A stretch of DNA of 64,000 bases from positions 1 through 64,000 of the forward strand of contig NZ_QVMI01000034.1 of the NCBI RefSeq assembly GCF_010500965.1. Reading direction: 5' to 3'. Origin of the DNA: Bacteroides sp. 51 (GTDB taxonomy: Bacteria > Bacteroidota > Bacteroidia > Bacteroidales > Bacteroidaceae). This document shows positions 45,801 to 54,290 of the stretch, piece by piece (within the stretch, counting starts at the first letter, position 1; each line of letters starts with the position of its first letter). The notes beneath the pieces are model-generated. The model did no database searches. It was not told the origin of the DNA and saw only the letters and a program-made list of their open reading frames with translations. The translations under genes and the position numbers were made by a program.

Positions 45801-45950
45801 CTGGTAGGCGTTACATCAACTACCGACCCTTCGGGCAAAGTCACTCATTACGACTATGACTCATGCAATCGGCTTAAGGAAATCTATATCATGAACGGAA
45901 CAGCCAAAGAAGTGACCGATACATACCAATATAATTACATAAACCAATAA
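42852..45950 (+). CDS. RHS/YD-repeat protein, first half of a split RHS system
   Basis: 1032 residues with a signal peptide (ILIFIALWATNFQAQ) and a proline-rich hinge (residues 49-62). Residues 118-132 (GAGWSINAGGYGITR), preceded by LSYHAGG, resemble the SpvB-type start of TcB proteins. YD repeats occur late (YQYDEEGNLLNRNG, YDLYDAKGNLQQF, GKVTHYDYDSCNRLKE). There is no RHS core and no toxin tip. It ends in TYQYNYINQ, 11 bp before the second RHS gene. The pair probably forms one RHS shell, as TcB and TcC do. No secretion system is encoded nearby. Confidence 0.8.
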   Translation: MRYIILIFIALWATNFQAQTLSQKEKEKQQEDSLVMKTRVGVLSFEDAYTPPPPSVVPPSPQAAIFNKYLNHEISDYNGLPQIEIPLYEIEIKGLKIPITLSYHAGGIKYLQYDGDIGAGWSINAGGYGITRTIKGKDDSSVPFYNEQDFNQKVINRSEGMKSYVGYNLALSVDGASGFYGDCLYNDNQQLTDGEYDQFNYMTPSGSGQFIIANRDHINTRNVVNTNPENQILLAATSALSLNDMAVVDGNGFTYYMGKHPTQSGIHEEGPLNRYDNRTGWPLRQIKSPYNETIEFSYVTHNVSHDREDIFWDDYYTFNISEAMNDTGSDQTFEASYNFNDTFYGAYGSPYKTYFVSEIRTGKEIIEFMRYTPQAGMPYVIKEIRIKTLAGSLVKTIKLDYNNSGLHRLLSKLTIGDEVYSFDYYPTPDPTGLANKLYSDVWGYYKVANNANSWLNYLDERYKDDEILYRNHRHYPTNKIIKKLKDIPEWQSMIAWVNREINGATTHAFSLRKITFPTGGTTEYVYEPHRYKDYYQPGQPIITGAGQRIQKIISRAGGNAKPVSTVFKYGVQENGYTNMIHFNWGAAIHNYASKTRSTLAYPLDVPGATTPVTEFIYRTSRTYSSRRPLNSDADSNPPIVYGQVAKYQYDEEGNLLNRNGKTVTYYNELREQPYATAEEHYDEMTYGYVKDYYLGKRAMPDSVCVFDSNNNLVQKETYRYEPGYRYATTFDGVRSIMREYFDDVSFWRNIYEYPDYYIGTSCFEQLHNRVSIAQRLPGSKTTTVYEAGTPVVITETNQYNNRNQRIKTTQTSSQSGSLIKEYKYPDSFTGTVYTEMITKNMVHPVVEQITTHNSVEIGRVKTPYAKDSSRTKGLILPDKAESSASGTANLRTDITYDLYDAKGNLQQFTTLDGKKTTLLWSYNGQYLVAEIQYAAYNEVQSAASALGLNLEALLTTNSPDMTKVNNLRQRLGAAFVTTFTYKPLVGVTSTTDPSGKVTHYDYDSCNRLKEIYIMNGTAKEVTDTYQYNYINQ

Positions 45951-45961
45951 ATAGAAACATT

Positions 45962-48900
45962 ATGAAGAAAAGAATATTATTTATAGTACTCATCCTGTCC
46001 ATGGTGCTAAGTAGCGTTTACGGACAGAATTTCAGCCCCAAGGTTTATGCGGGCGATATAACCGGGCTGTCCTATAGTGATTACTATTACACTAGCAGCT
46101 ATGGAAATGGCTATTTCTATTGTGAATTCGATGTAACTACAGAAGTAGATGCACGCATCTCTCATTGCGGATCGGACATAAGCTTCTCGTACATAACACT
46201 GTATGACTCCAATGGAAGAGTAGTGACTTATGGTTCAATCAATACTTCTATATGTCAGGACAGAGAACTGGCCTCTTTGGAGAAAAAGAACCTACCACCG
46301 GGCACCTACTACATTTTATCCGAATTCAACGAGTCGGGAATGATAAATATCAACATAGATTGTTTGCCCTCCGCCAACCCAACCGGTAATAAGATGACCA
46401 ATGCTATCAACGTGGATACACACCAAACAGCATTTGCATTCTCCGACACCCGGAACACCAACTACTATACCAATGATTATCAGGGTCAGTCAACCAAAGA
46501 TGTATTCTATAAATTTACACTGGCAGCACCCATGAACATTACCGTCTCCCATTGCGGATCGGAACTCTCAGATACTTTTGTCAGCCTACTCAACTCATCC
46601 GGAACACGGATTGCTTATAACAATGACTATTCCGGACCAGGGGGATGCAGCAATACCCGACAATCTTATCTGAAAATGGAAAACCTGGCCGCAGGAACAT
46701 ACTATGTAGTATCCGAAGGTTATAGCAGTAATGGAAAGATAACCACGCAAATAGAAGGGCAGAAGAACATCACGTTAGGAGTAAGTGCAAACCAGAACTA
46801 CATAGCGGTCATAACTCCAACTGTAGCCGGTGCAACAGTTGATGTTAACAATGCCTTGGTGAATATTCAATACTTTGATGGATTGGGCAGACCGATGCAA
46901 AGCGTACAGGCCAATGTTACACCCAATATGGCCGACCTGGTAAGCTTCCAGGAATATGATGTTTACGGGCGTGAATCCAAAGCCTGGCTACCAGCCACAG
47001 CAACATCAAACAGCGGAGCATTTGTGGCATATAGCAGCTTCACAAACAAGTCACTGGCAACATATGCTAATGAAGCCAAAGCCTACAGTCTACCAGTTTA
47101 TGAAAATTCACCCCTAAGCCGCACATTGGAACAATACGGACCCGGACGCGCATGGCAGGATTATGGGAAAGCAGTAGGAACTGCGTATCTGACCAATAAT
47201 AATAACTATGTCAGTAAGTTATACACTTCTACCGACAACAGGCAAACGGTAAGTCTTAGCCAAACAAGTAGTAATCCGAATTACAACAGTGGAGAGTTGT
47301 TTGTTACTAAACAAGTCGATGAAGATGGCAACATATCCTACGAATTCAAAGACAAGTTGGGCCAGGTTATACTCACCCGCCAAATGAATGGAAGCATCCC
47401 ACATGACACTTATTACGTGTACGACAAATACGGAAATCTGCGCGCCGTTCTACCACCGCTGGCAGCCGACAACCTGAGTACCAACACATGGGGTGAAAGC
47501 GATACTTATCTGCAACGGTATGCTTACCTCTATAAGTATGACAATCGCAACCGCTGCATAGCCAAAAAGCTTCCGGGAGCAGAATGGATATATTATGTTT
47601 ACGACAAAGCAGACCGCCTGATATTTACACAAGATGGCGAACAGCGCTCGCGTGGCGAATGGCTATTCAGCATACCCGATAAGTATGGACGGGTAGTACT
47701 AACAGGAACCTGCAAAAACACATTCAACTATCTGAGCACTCCATTGGCAAATATTATGGTAGAAGCTGTTTGGGCAGGAACAAGTGGATCATACAAAGGG
47801 TATAACATCTCCGGCGTGAGCCCCACCTCACCTGTCAAAGTATTGTCCGCACAATATTATGATAACTATGACTTTCTGGCTCTGAGCGGATTCTCTACAC
47901 TGGGTCACGTTTCACCGGAAAGCGGATTCGGAATATGGAATGGTGCAAATGCAAAGGCTTTATTAACCGGAACCTACTTTGCAGAAGCTGGTAGTGGAAG
48001 CGAACAAATCTGCTCAGCCCTTTACTATGACTATCGGGAAAGACTGATCCAGTCACAAACCACAAACCATCTAAGTGGAAAGGATTCGGAATTCATCGGC
48101 TATAACTTCAGTGGGCAACCCCTGAAAACAAAAACAGTACATACCGCATCAGGGAAAGCCACCCAAACCGAGTACTACAACTATATTTATGACCATGCCG
48201 GCAGATTGACAAAAACCGAACACCGACAAGGAAGTAGTACGGCTACCCCAACCATATTGGCAGAGAATACATACGATGAACTGGGTAGACTGAAAACCAA
48301 CAAAAAAGGAAACCTGCCTGCAAGTACATACAATTACAATTTACGTTCATGGATGAAATCCATTACAGGAACATTGTTCAATCAAACATTGTACTACAAC
48401 GAAAGCTATGCAGGGAATACACCTCGCTACAATGGAAATATATCTGCCATGAGCTGGAAAGCAGGAAACGAAACGCTAAGAGGATATCGCTTTGCGTACG
48501 ACGGTTTATCCAGGCTTACCAAAGCCGATTATCTGGTCAATGGTTCATTAAACGATAACTATAAAGTTCCATCCATTTCATACGACAAGCATGGAAACAT
48601 CAAGACCCTGCAACGATGGGGAAAGACCAGTTCCGGATATGGCATGGTAGATAATCTGACGATGGATCATATAGGTAATCAGCTCTCTTATGTAACAGAT
48701 GCAGCAGTAAAGACACCTGATGTAACAGCAGGGTTGAATGATTTTAAAGATGCATCGTCAGCCACATCAGGAGAGTACACTTACAACAGAAATGGAGCCA
48801 TGAGTAAAGATTTAAACAAAGGAATTAGCAATATTGCATATAATTCTTTAAATTTACCAACTCAGCTCACGATTAATGGCGTTACCAATAGTTATAAATA

Positions 48901-49975
48901 TGCCGCAGATGGAACTAAGCTAAAAGTAACTCGTGGATCTGATGTAACCGATTATGTTGGTAACAAGATCTATGAAAATGGTTCTTTGAAAAGGATTTTA
49001 GTAGATGGTGGGTATATAGAAAATGGAGTATACCATTTCTATATTCAGGATCATCAGGGCAATAATCGTGTAATTGCTACCGGAACAGGAACCGTTGTAC
49101 AACGCAATCATTACTATCCCTTCGGCATGACTTTCGGAGAGATTGCAGCAACCGAACAGGATAAGCAGGCGTACAAGTACAACAATAAAGAACTGGATCG
49201 CAAGAATGGGCTGAACCTATATGATTACTCAGCAAGGTATATGGAGCCAGGTTTGGGAAGATTTACAACGATGGATCCGCTGGCAGAGAAGTATTATTCA
49301 ATTAGTCCGTATGCGTATTGTAATAATAATCCGATAAGGTTTGTGGATCCAACAGGAACGAGCACTTGGGTTATGCGAAATGATGATGGAACATATCGTG
49401 TTGTAGGTGGCGATTTGGAAGATGGTGATAATAACATTTATGTTTGGTCCATTAATGATGGAAATTTAACTATGGGAGAATCAATTGGAGTTACTCCAGT
49501 TTCCACGTCTTTTTACAACAGTGATGATAATATGTGGCTTGGTACTATAGATCCATTTGACAAAAGTGGATACTATTTCATGACGGATTTATTTTTTAAC
49601 AATCCTGGGGTAGGCCATTATATGATGAATGCAACTAAAAATGGCGATTATGACTTTAAAAGAAATGGAATTGAGAATAAAAAGGAAGATATGGAACCAA
49701 CGGAATATTACTACCGTGGTACATATTTAGGGGAAACAAAAGATAGAAAACCTGTATATTCCTCTGCCCGAGATATTGGAAACATGGGAGCGGGGTTTAT
49801 TGCTGGTAGACATGATATACCGTGGTCGTTGGCACGTATTCCATTTGATCTCTTAGAGTCTTATCAAAATAAAAGGCCTTCAATTGAGGGTATGTCTACT
49901 CAAAATGCAGAATATTATGGATGGCAATGGGGACAGGCAATACTCAAAAAGAGACCAATTAAGCCATTTAGATAA
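45962..49975 (+). CDS. DUF6443/RHS core protein with C-terminal toxin tip
   Basis: 1337 residues. Signal peptide (FIVLILSMVLSSVYGQ); two tandem PPC-like beta domains at about 25-145 and 150-265 (ISHCGSDISFSY and VSHCGSELSDTF); a DUF6443-like segment (NYIAVITPT, IQYFDGLGRPMQSVQ); YD repeats; the RHS core ending YDYSARYMEPGLGRF...PYAYCNNNPIRFVDPTG at residue 1132. The 205-residue tip has RDIGNMGAGFIAGRHDI, LARIPFDLLESY and GMSTQNAEYYGWQWG. It is AT-richer than the body, as variable toxin tips often are. The toxin's activity is not recognised. Confidence 0.85.
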   Translation: MKKRILFIVLILSMVLSSVYGQNFSPKVYAGDITGLSYSDYYYTSSYGNGYFYCEFDVTTEVDARISHCGSDISFSYITLYDSNGRVVTYGSINTSICQDRELASLEKKNLPPGTYYILSEFNESGMININIDCLPSANPTGNKMTNAINVDTHQTAFAFSDTRNTNYYTNDYQGQSTKDVFYKFTLAAPMNITVSHCGSELSDTFVSLLNSSGTRIAYNNDYSGPGGCSNTRQSYLKMENLAAGTYYVVSEGYSSNGKITTQIEGQKNITLGVSANQNYIAVITPTVAGATVDVNNALVNIQYFDGLGRPMQSVQANVTPNMADLVSFQEYDVYGRESKAWLPATATSNSGAFVAYSSFTNKSLATYANEAKAYSLPVYENSPLSRTLEQYGPGRAWQDYGKAVGTAYLTNNNNYVSKLYTSTDNRQTVSLSQTSSNPNYNSGELFVTKQVDEDGNISYEFKDKLGQVILTRQMNGSIPHDTYYVYDKYGNLRAVLPPLAADNLSTNTWGESDTYLQRYAYLYKYDNRNRCIAKKLPGAEWIYYVYDKADRLIFTQDGEQRSRGEWLFSIPDKYGRVVLTGTCKNTFNYLSTPLANIMVEAVWAGTSGSYKGYNISGVSPTSPVKVLSAQYYDNYDFLALSGFSTLGHVSPESGFGIWNGANAKALLTGTYFAEAGSGSEQICSALYYDYRERLIQSQTTNHLSGKDSEFIGYNFSGQPLKTKTVHTASGKATQTEYYNYIYDHAGRLTKTEHRQGSSTATPTILAENTYDELGRLKTNKKGNLPASTYNYNLRSWMKSITGTLFNQTLYYNESYAGNTPRYNGNISAMSWKAGNETLRGYRFAYDGLSRLTKADYLVNGSLNDNYKVPSISYDKHGNIKTLQRWGKTSSGYGMVDNLTMDHIGNQLSYVTDAAVKTPDVTAGLNDFKDASSATSGEYTYNRNGAMSKDLNKGISNIAYNSLNLPTQLTINGVTNSYKYAADGTKLKVTRGSDVTDYVGNKIYENGSLKRILVDGGYIENGVYHFYIQDHQGNNRVIATGTGTVVQRNHYYPFGMTFGEIAATEQDKQAYKYNNKELDRKNGLNLYDYSARYMEPGLGRFTTMDPLAEKYYSISPYAYCNNNPIRFVDPTGTSTWVMRNDDGTYRVVGGDLEDGDNNIYVWSINDGNLTMGESIGVTPVSTSFYNSDDNMWLGTIDPFDKSGYYFMTDLFFNNPGVGHYMMNATKNGDYDFKRNGIENKKEDMEPTEYYYRGTYLGETKDRKPVYSSARDIGNMGAGFIAGRHDIPWSLARIPFDLLESYQNKRPSIEGMSTQNAEYYGWQWGQAILKKRPIKPFR

Positions 49976-49996
49976 TAATTAACACAAAAGAATATT

Positions 49997-50470
49997 ATGA
50001 AAAAAAGGTATCCTCTATTTATTGGTATGTTCATTTTCTTAGGAGTAGCATACTTGATATTTAGAAATTGGCAAATATCAAAAAGTGATTATAACTTTCA
50101 TATTTCAGATACAAACATAAATGTGACTACATCTAAAAGATATGGAAAATTCTATGTAATATTTGATAATACTGATATTTCTGACAGTGCTGATTACTTA
50201 GAAGTAAAAACTGGAGGGGATTATCTCATAACATTTGACCCTAAAAATAAGTCAGAAATTAACTTCATGTATTCTGGAGGTGTGTTTTTAAAAAAGAATG
50301 AAATTAAATATAATATTCACATCTATGAAAATAGAGATGAAAAACAAAATTTTATGAGTACATATTTCGCTTCTGATTCTTTAAAGAATATGTATATTGA
50401 TACCCGTTACTACACCGTAATATTAGATGGAGATACATTGAAAAAAGGAAGTATATGGGGTGGTACTTAA
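49997..50470 (+). CDS. candidate immunity protein for the RHS toxin tip
   Basis: 157 residues with one N-terminal membrane helix (LFIGMFIFLGVAYLIF) and a periplasmic beta-rich domain (YLEVKTGGDYLITFDP). It begins 21 bp after the RHS gene and shares its low GC. Position and size fit an immunity protein for a toxin acting in or entering through the periplasm. No family is recognised, so the role rests on context. A terminator follows at 50541. Confidence 0.6.
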   Translation: MKKRYPLFIGMFIFLGVAYLIFRNWQISKSDYNFHISDTNINVTTSKRYGKFYVIFDNTDISDSADYLEVKTGGDYLITFDPKNKSEINFMYSGGVFLKKNEIKYNIHIYENRDEKQNFMSTYFASDSLKNMYIDTRYYTVILDGDTLKKGSIWGGT

Positions 50471-50540
50471 AATACTATAAAATCCGATTATTCACTCTGA
50501 AAAAGTTGGCTAGTTTATAATTTAAAGTAAATTTATATCA

Positions 50541-50579
50541 AGCAGCTACCATCCTCAAATATATGGTAGCTGCTTTTTT
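50541..50579 (+). terminator. strong intrinsic terminator
   Basis: AGCAGCTACCAT (50541-50552) and ATGGTAGCTGCT (50563-50574) form a 12-bp perfect stem, followed by TTTTTA. It ends the RHS-immunity operon. It lies only 29 bp before the next start codon, which leaves no room for a promoter between them. Confidence 0.9.
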
Positions 50580-50607
50580 ACCCAACCATTCAAAACAAAC
50601 CATCAAT

Positions 50608-50847
50608 ATGGGATATATTATTCTAAGCGATTGGAAAACAGACCTAGAAAAGGTTTCTTTATCCAAGCTGCAAATCAACTTATTGAATAAAGGGTTAGCC
50701 GAATCTAAAAGAAACGTAGACGACCTCCTTGAGGGAAACACTGTTACGATTGAAGTAGATGACGAGATTTTAGCCTCAAAATTCATAAATGAAGCACAAA
50801 AGATTGGAGTTATTTGTCATTATCTCCCTTCTATAAAAGATACATAA
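50608..50847 (+). CDS. small protein resembling the L7/L12 C-terminal fold
   Basis: 79 residues from the ATG at 50608; the longer frame begins in the terminator stem and is rejected. The pattern LQINLLNKGLAESKRNVDDL followed by VTIEVDDEILASKFINEA and KIGVICHYLP resembles the C-terminal domain of ribosomal protein L7/L12 (GLAEAK, then an EEA-type helix). It is not the ribosomal protein. Function unknown. Transcription must start upstream of, or read through, the hairpin at 50541-50579. Confidence 0.5.
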   Translation: MGYIILSDWKTDLEKVSLSKLQINLLNKGLAESKRNVDDLLEGNTVTIEVDDEILASKFINEAQKIGVICHYLPSIKDT

Positions 50848-50862
50848 AAGATTCTTTTGTAT

Positions 50863-50870
50863 TACCTTTG
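50863..50870 (+). promoter_or_regulatory. -7 box of the EamA transporter gene
   Basis: TACCTTTG matches TAnnTTTG; start near 50877, leader about 38 nt to the GTG start. Confidence 0.55.
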
Positions 50871-50914
50871 CAACGATTTATTCACAATATCGTTAATTTC
50901 AATCTTCAACTAAG

Positions 50915-51865
50915 GTGTCGAATGATAAAAGCCTGAAAGGGCACGCTGCCATACTGGCGGCAAACGTCATGTGGGGACTTAATGCCCCGATAGGAAAAGC
51001 AGTACTGAATGAATTTTCGGCTTTGTCCGTTACCACTTTCCGGATGGTGGGAGCTGCGGCTGCCTTTTGGATACTATCTATCTTTATGCCGAAAGAGCAC
51101 GTTGACCATAAAGATATGCTACGGTTATTCTTCGCTGCTTTATTCGGCATTGTCCTTAACCAGGGGATGTTTGTATTTGGTTTATCACTAACTTCGCCGA
51201 TTGATGCCTCTATTGTGACAACCACCTCTCCGATTATTACCATGATCGTAGCAGCCATTTATCTCAAAGAACCAGTAACAAACAAAAAGATAGTCGGCAT
51301 TTTTATTGGCGCAATGGGAGCGTTAACACTTATTCTAAGCAATCAGAACGTAAATTCCGGAGGAAGCAACAATATTTTAGGAGACTTGTTTTGTTTGATT
51401 GCCCAGTTTAGCTTTGCCATTTACCTAACTGTATTTAAAGACCTGATCGGTAAATATTCCCCGGTAACGATAAGCAAATGGCTGTTCATATACGCCTCAG
51501 TATGCTTTATACCCTTCTCCTACCGGGATGTAACCGCTATCGACTTTATGGCCATACCTACAGATATGCTTCTCCAAATTGGATATGTAGTACTGGGTGC
51601 TACGTTCCTTACTTACATTTTCCTGATGATAGGACAACGTGCACTTCGCCCCACAATTGTAAGCATGTACAACTATGTGCAACCTATCGTAGCAAGTATT
51701 GTAGCTGTAATTATGGGCATGGATACATTTGGCATAAAGAAAGGAATTGCTATCGGACTGGTTTTCCTTGGTGTGTACATCGTAACCCAAAGTAAATCAA
51801 AAGCACAATTGGACGGCAACGGCGGCGGTGAGCCACCGCAGTCAGGTTCTATGCAGAAGGATTAA
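50915..51865 (+). CDS. EamA/DMT family transporter
   Basis: 316 residues with ten hydrophobic helices in two EamA repeats (AAILAANVMWGLNAPIGKAV and GDLFCLIAQFSFAIYLTVFK begin the halves). Drug/metabolite transporter superfamily; substrate unknown, often amino acids or metabolites exported. Start at GTG 50915. The cytosolic tail after helix ten, GNGGGEPPQSGSMQ, is encoded by a 33-bp hairpin element, so the original C terminus was altered. Its stop is 3 bp from that of the convergent meaB. Confidence 0.88.
   Translation: MSNDKSLKGHAAILAANVMWGLNAPIGKAVLNEFSALSVTTFRMVGAAAAFWILSIFMPKEHVDHKDMLRLFFAALFGIVLNQGMFVFGLSLTSPIDASIVTTTSPIITMIVAAIYLKEPVTNKKIVGIFIGAMGALTLILSNQNVNSGGSNNILGDLFCLIAQFSFAIYLTVFKDLIGKYSPVTISKWLFIYASVCFIPFSYRDVTAIDFMAIPTDMLLQIGYVVLGATFLTYIFLMIGQRALRPTIVSMYNYVQPIVASIVAVIMGMDTFGIKKGIAIGLVFLGVYIVTQSKSKAQLDGNGGGEPPQSGSMQKD
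51825..51857 (+). repeat. 33-bp hairpin element inside the EamA gene 3' end
   Basis: GCGGTGAGCCACCGC plus AGTCAGGTTCTATGCAG, a diverged member. It is read in frame as part of the C-terminal tail, 5 bp before the TAA stop. Confidence 0.7.
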
Positions 51866-51868
51866 TAG

Positions 51869-52987
51869 CTAAAACCGAGTTGCTCCGCCGCGGGAAATAT
51901 CCTCAAAGTAAGTATCGAGAAGTTCTTTGGCTGCGATAAATGAAGTTAACCCATCATTGAGAACGAGGCGCTCTTTATCTTGAAGGATCGTCTTTATTTT
52001 CTCGTTATTATAGAAGCTGTCCTTCAATTGCTCGTTGATGCTTTCGTACATCCAGTATTTGCTCTGCTCATTACGGCGATATTCGAAATAGCCATTGGCT
52101 TTTACAAAGTCGATATACGCATAAACCATGTCCCAGATTTCTTTTACACCAATATTGTAGAACCCGGAATAAGTCAAGACTTGCGGTGTCCATCCTGAGT
52201 CGGGTGCCGGGAAAAGATGCAGGGCATTACGGAATTGCGTAGCTGCCAGTTTAGCTTTATCTATGTTGTTGCCATCGGCTTTGTTGATAACGATACCGTC
52301 GGCCATTTCCATGATACCACGCTTAATGCCTTGTAGTTCATCGCCAGTTCCGGCCAATTGAATCAAAAGGAAGAAGTCGACCATAGAATGAACAGCCGTT
52401 TCACTCTGTCCTACCCCTACGGTTTCTACAAAGATCTTATCAAACCCGGCTGCTTCGCAAAGAATGATCGTCTCACGGGTTTTGCGCGCCACTCCACCTA
52501 ATGAACCGGCAGAAGGGCTAGGGCGAATAAAGGAGTCAGGATGCACAGAGAGTTTCTCCATACGGGTTTTATCGCCCAGAATACTACCTTTACTTCGCTC
52601 GCTACTCGGGTCAATGGCCAACACAGCAAGCTTACCGCCCTGTTCCAACACATGAAGCCCGAATACATCAATAGAAGTACTTTTACCTGCACCCGGAACA
52701 CCGCTAATTCCTACACGAACCGACTTACCGGAATGAGGCAGGCATTTCTCGATCACCTCCTGAGCAATAGCCTGGTGCTCGGGCTTAACGCTTTCTACCA
52801 ACGTAACTGCCTGGCTCAATATCGTGATACTACCTTTAAGAATACCGTCTACAAAATCATTGACCGAAAGTTCACGTTTCTTTGCCTTACGCTGTGTTTT
52901 CAGATAAGGGTTTACAGACGAAGGTTGCTCAATACCTTTATTGACAACCAGTCCTTTGTATTCTTCGCAATTTTCAGGATGCTCCAT
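51869..52987 (-). CDS. meaB: methylmalonyl-CoA mutase-associated GTPase MeaB
   Basis: 372 residues. G3E-family P-loop GTPase that loads and protects the B12 cofactor of methylmalonyl-CoA mutase, part of the succinate-propionate route of Bacteroidales. GISGVPGAGKST is the P-loop (residues 93-104), followed by LAVLAIDPSSERSKGSILGD, ETVGVGQSE and NKADG (GTP-base specificity). The N terminus is about 40 residues longer than in short MeaB proteins. The mutase genes are not in the window. Confidence 0.94.
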   Translation of the reverse strand: MEHPENCEEYKGLVVNKGIEQPSSVNPYLKTQRKAKKRELSVNDFVDGILKGSITILSQAVTLVESVKPEHQAIAQEVIEKCLPHSGKSVRVGISGVPGAGKSTSIDVFGLHVLEQGGKLAVLAIDPSSERSKGSILGDKTRMEKLSVHPDSFIRPSPSAGSLGGVARKTRETIILCEAAGFDKIFVETVGVGQSETAVHSMVDFFLLIQLAGTGDELQGIKRGIMEMADGIVINKADGNNIDKAKLAATQFRNALHLFPAPDSGWTPQVLTYSGFYNIGVKEIWDMVYAYIDFVKANGYFEYRRNEQSKYWMYESINEQLKDSFYNNEKIKTILQDKERLVLNDGLTSFIAAKELLDTYFEDISRGGATRF

Positions 52988-52993
52988 GATGGT

Positions 52994-53030
52994 ATTTACA
53001 ATTAGACGATTTACTATTTACGATTGAAGT
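52994..53030. repeat. ATCGTAA-family heptamer repeat before meaB
   Basis: GACGATTTACTATTTACGAT with GAAGTT is one arm of the family seen in the nuo operon, in the gap between the DUF1573 gene and meaB. Confidence 0.55.
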
Positions 53031-53051
53031 TACAATAATTAAACAAGTACA

Positions 53052-54134
53052 CTATTGGGGTTGCTCCTTGGATAATCGCAAATTAATAATTGACTTCGGA
53101 TGAACCGGGTCATTACTGATCAGCAAGATACGTAATTGCCTTTTCTTTTTCAGGTTCTTCTTTTCGAGGGTTATGCGTAAGCGGGTATGTTCTCCCGCAG
53201 CCAGTGTTGATTTACGTAAGCTCACCCCTACCGCCGGATTAAACACCTGAAGTTTGTTTATCTGAAGAGGTGACTTCCCTGTATTCCCGATCGTAATATC
53301 GTAGGTTGCTTTATTTTTCTTTTCCAACTGGTCACTCAAATCGACATCTGTCCGCGAAAGATGGATAACCGGAGCGTTTATTCTATCCGACTCGCTCAGC
53401 CCGGAGAAGTCGGGTAATACAACGGCAGAAAGCGGAATTTCATTTTCCTCGCTCACTTTATCTCCGGCAAAACGAGACAGGTAAACGGACGTCTGCGTCA
53501 GTCCCAAGTCAGACAGACGATCGGTATCTAATGTCAGGGTGATTACTCCCTTCTCTCCTTTTTGAAGCACATTGGGTTCCTTGGTCATTTTTATATAATG
53601 AGGCAGATGCATCAATACCGGCTCATAAGGGGCAGAAGATTGATTTACGATCATCAACTCCATCGTTGGCTGCTCGCCCTTGTGTGTATCAGGGAATTCG
53701 ATTTCGGTTTTGTCGATCATGATCTGACCGATGGATGCGAGATCGTAGTTTGTAAAGTCGGTGATTTTTTGTACCACCTCACCCACAAAGTGGAGATAAA
53801 TAAGATTAGGAGTAGCATTACTGTAAATCCCGATGGATTTATGAAAGCGTCCCAGTTGCTTGGCATCAAAGGTGGCAGTTACCGTACCTTTCTCTCCCGG
53901 GGCGATGGGCGCTTTTGTCCAATCGGCTACGGCACAGGCGCAGGATACGGTTACATTACTCAACACCAACGGTTTATCGCCGGTATTGGTGATTGCAAAG
54001 TCAACCTTTACAGGCTTCTGCCATTCAATTTGTCCAAAATGATGGGTTTCTCTGTTGGTGGATATCCGGGGTTGTGCCCAGGAAATCAGGCTTATGGTGC
54101 AAAGTATATATAGAGTCAGTAAATAACGCTTCAT
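53052..54134 (-). CDS. DUF1573 (Ig-like ASH/Hydin-type) exported protein
   Basis: 360 residues with a signal peptide (LYILCTISLISWAQ). The first domain (FGQIEWQKPVKVDFAITNTG, CACAVADW, KGTVTATFDAKQLG) is a DUF1573 Ig-like domain; two similar domains follow, the last with YDITIGNTGKSPLQI. DUF1573 proteins are abundant in Bacteroidetes and likely sit in the periplasm or on the surface; their partners are unknown. It has its own -7 box (TACTTTTG, minus strand 54165-54158). Confidence 0.85.
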   Translation of the reverse strand: MKRYLLTLYILCTISLISWAQPRISTNRETHHFGQIEWQKPVKVDFAITNTGDKPLVLSNVTVSCACAVADWTKAPIAPGEKGTVTATFDAKQLGRFHKSIGIYSNATPNLIYLHFVGEVVQKITDFTNYDLASIGQIMIDKTEIEFPDTHKGEQPTMELMIVNQSSAPYEPVLMHLPHYIKMTKEPNVLQKGEKGVITLTLDTDRLSDLGLTQTSVYLSRFAGDKVSEENEIPLSAVVLPDFSGLSESDRINAPVIHLSRTDVDLSDQLEKKNKATYDITIGNTGKSPLQINKLQVFNPAVGVSLRKSTLAAGEHTRLRITLEKKNLKKKRQLRILLISNDPVHPKSIINLRLSKEQPQ

Positions 54135-54157
54135 GGATTGTCTTTTTTTGTTTCATG

Positions 54158-54165
54158 CAAAAGTA
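54158..54165 (-). promoter_or_regulatory. -7 box of the DUF1573 gene
   Basis: TACTTTTG on the minus strand, start near 54151, leader 17 nt. The -33 region falls inside the heptamer repeat. Confidence 0.5.
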
Positions 54166-54173
54166 GGCTTTTT

Positions 54174-54286
54174 AAGTTGAAAGTTGAAAGCTGAAAGTTG
54201 AAAGTTGCTGTACGGTATCGTTATTTTAAAAGTTTTAACCTTAAAAACAATTATACCACACAGCAACTTTCAATATTCAACTTTCT
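54174..54286. repeat. two-arm heptamer element, AAGTTGA / AACTTTC family
   Basis: Left arm of AAGTTGA/AAGCTGA repeats ending AAAGTTGCTGT; right arm ACAGCAACTTTCAATATTCA with CTTTCT. The arms are complementary around a core of about 50 nt. It lies between the macroglobulin and DUF1573 genes. Confidence 0.75.
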
Positions 54287-54290
54287 GTTT

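Noticed and set aside
40664-50847. Intact prophage or integrative element
   Set aside because: No integrase, att-like direct repeats, tRNA target, structural phage genes or transfer genes were seen; only replication-module relatives occur.
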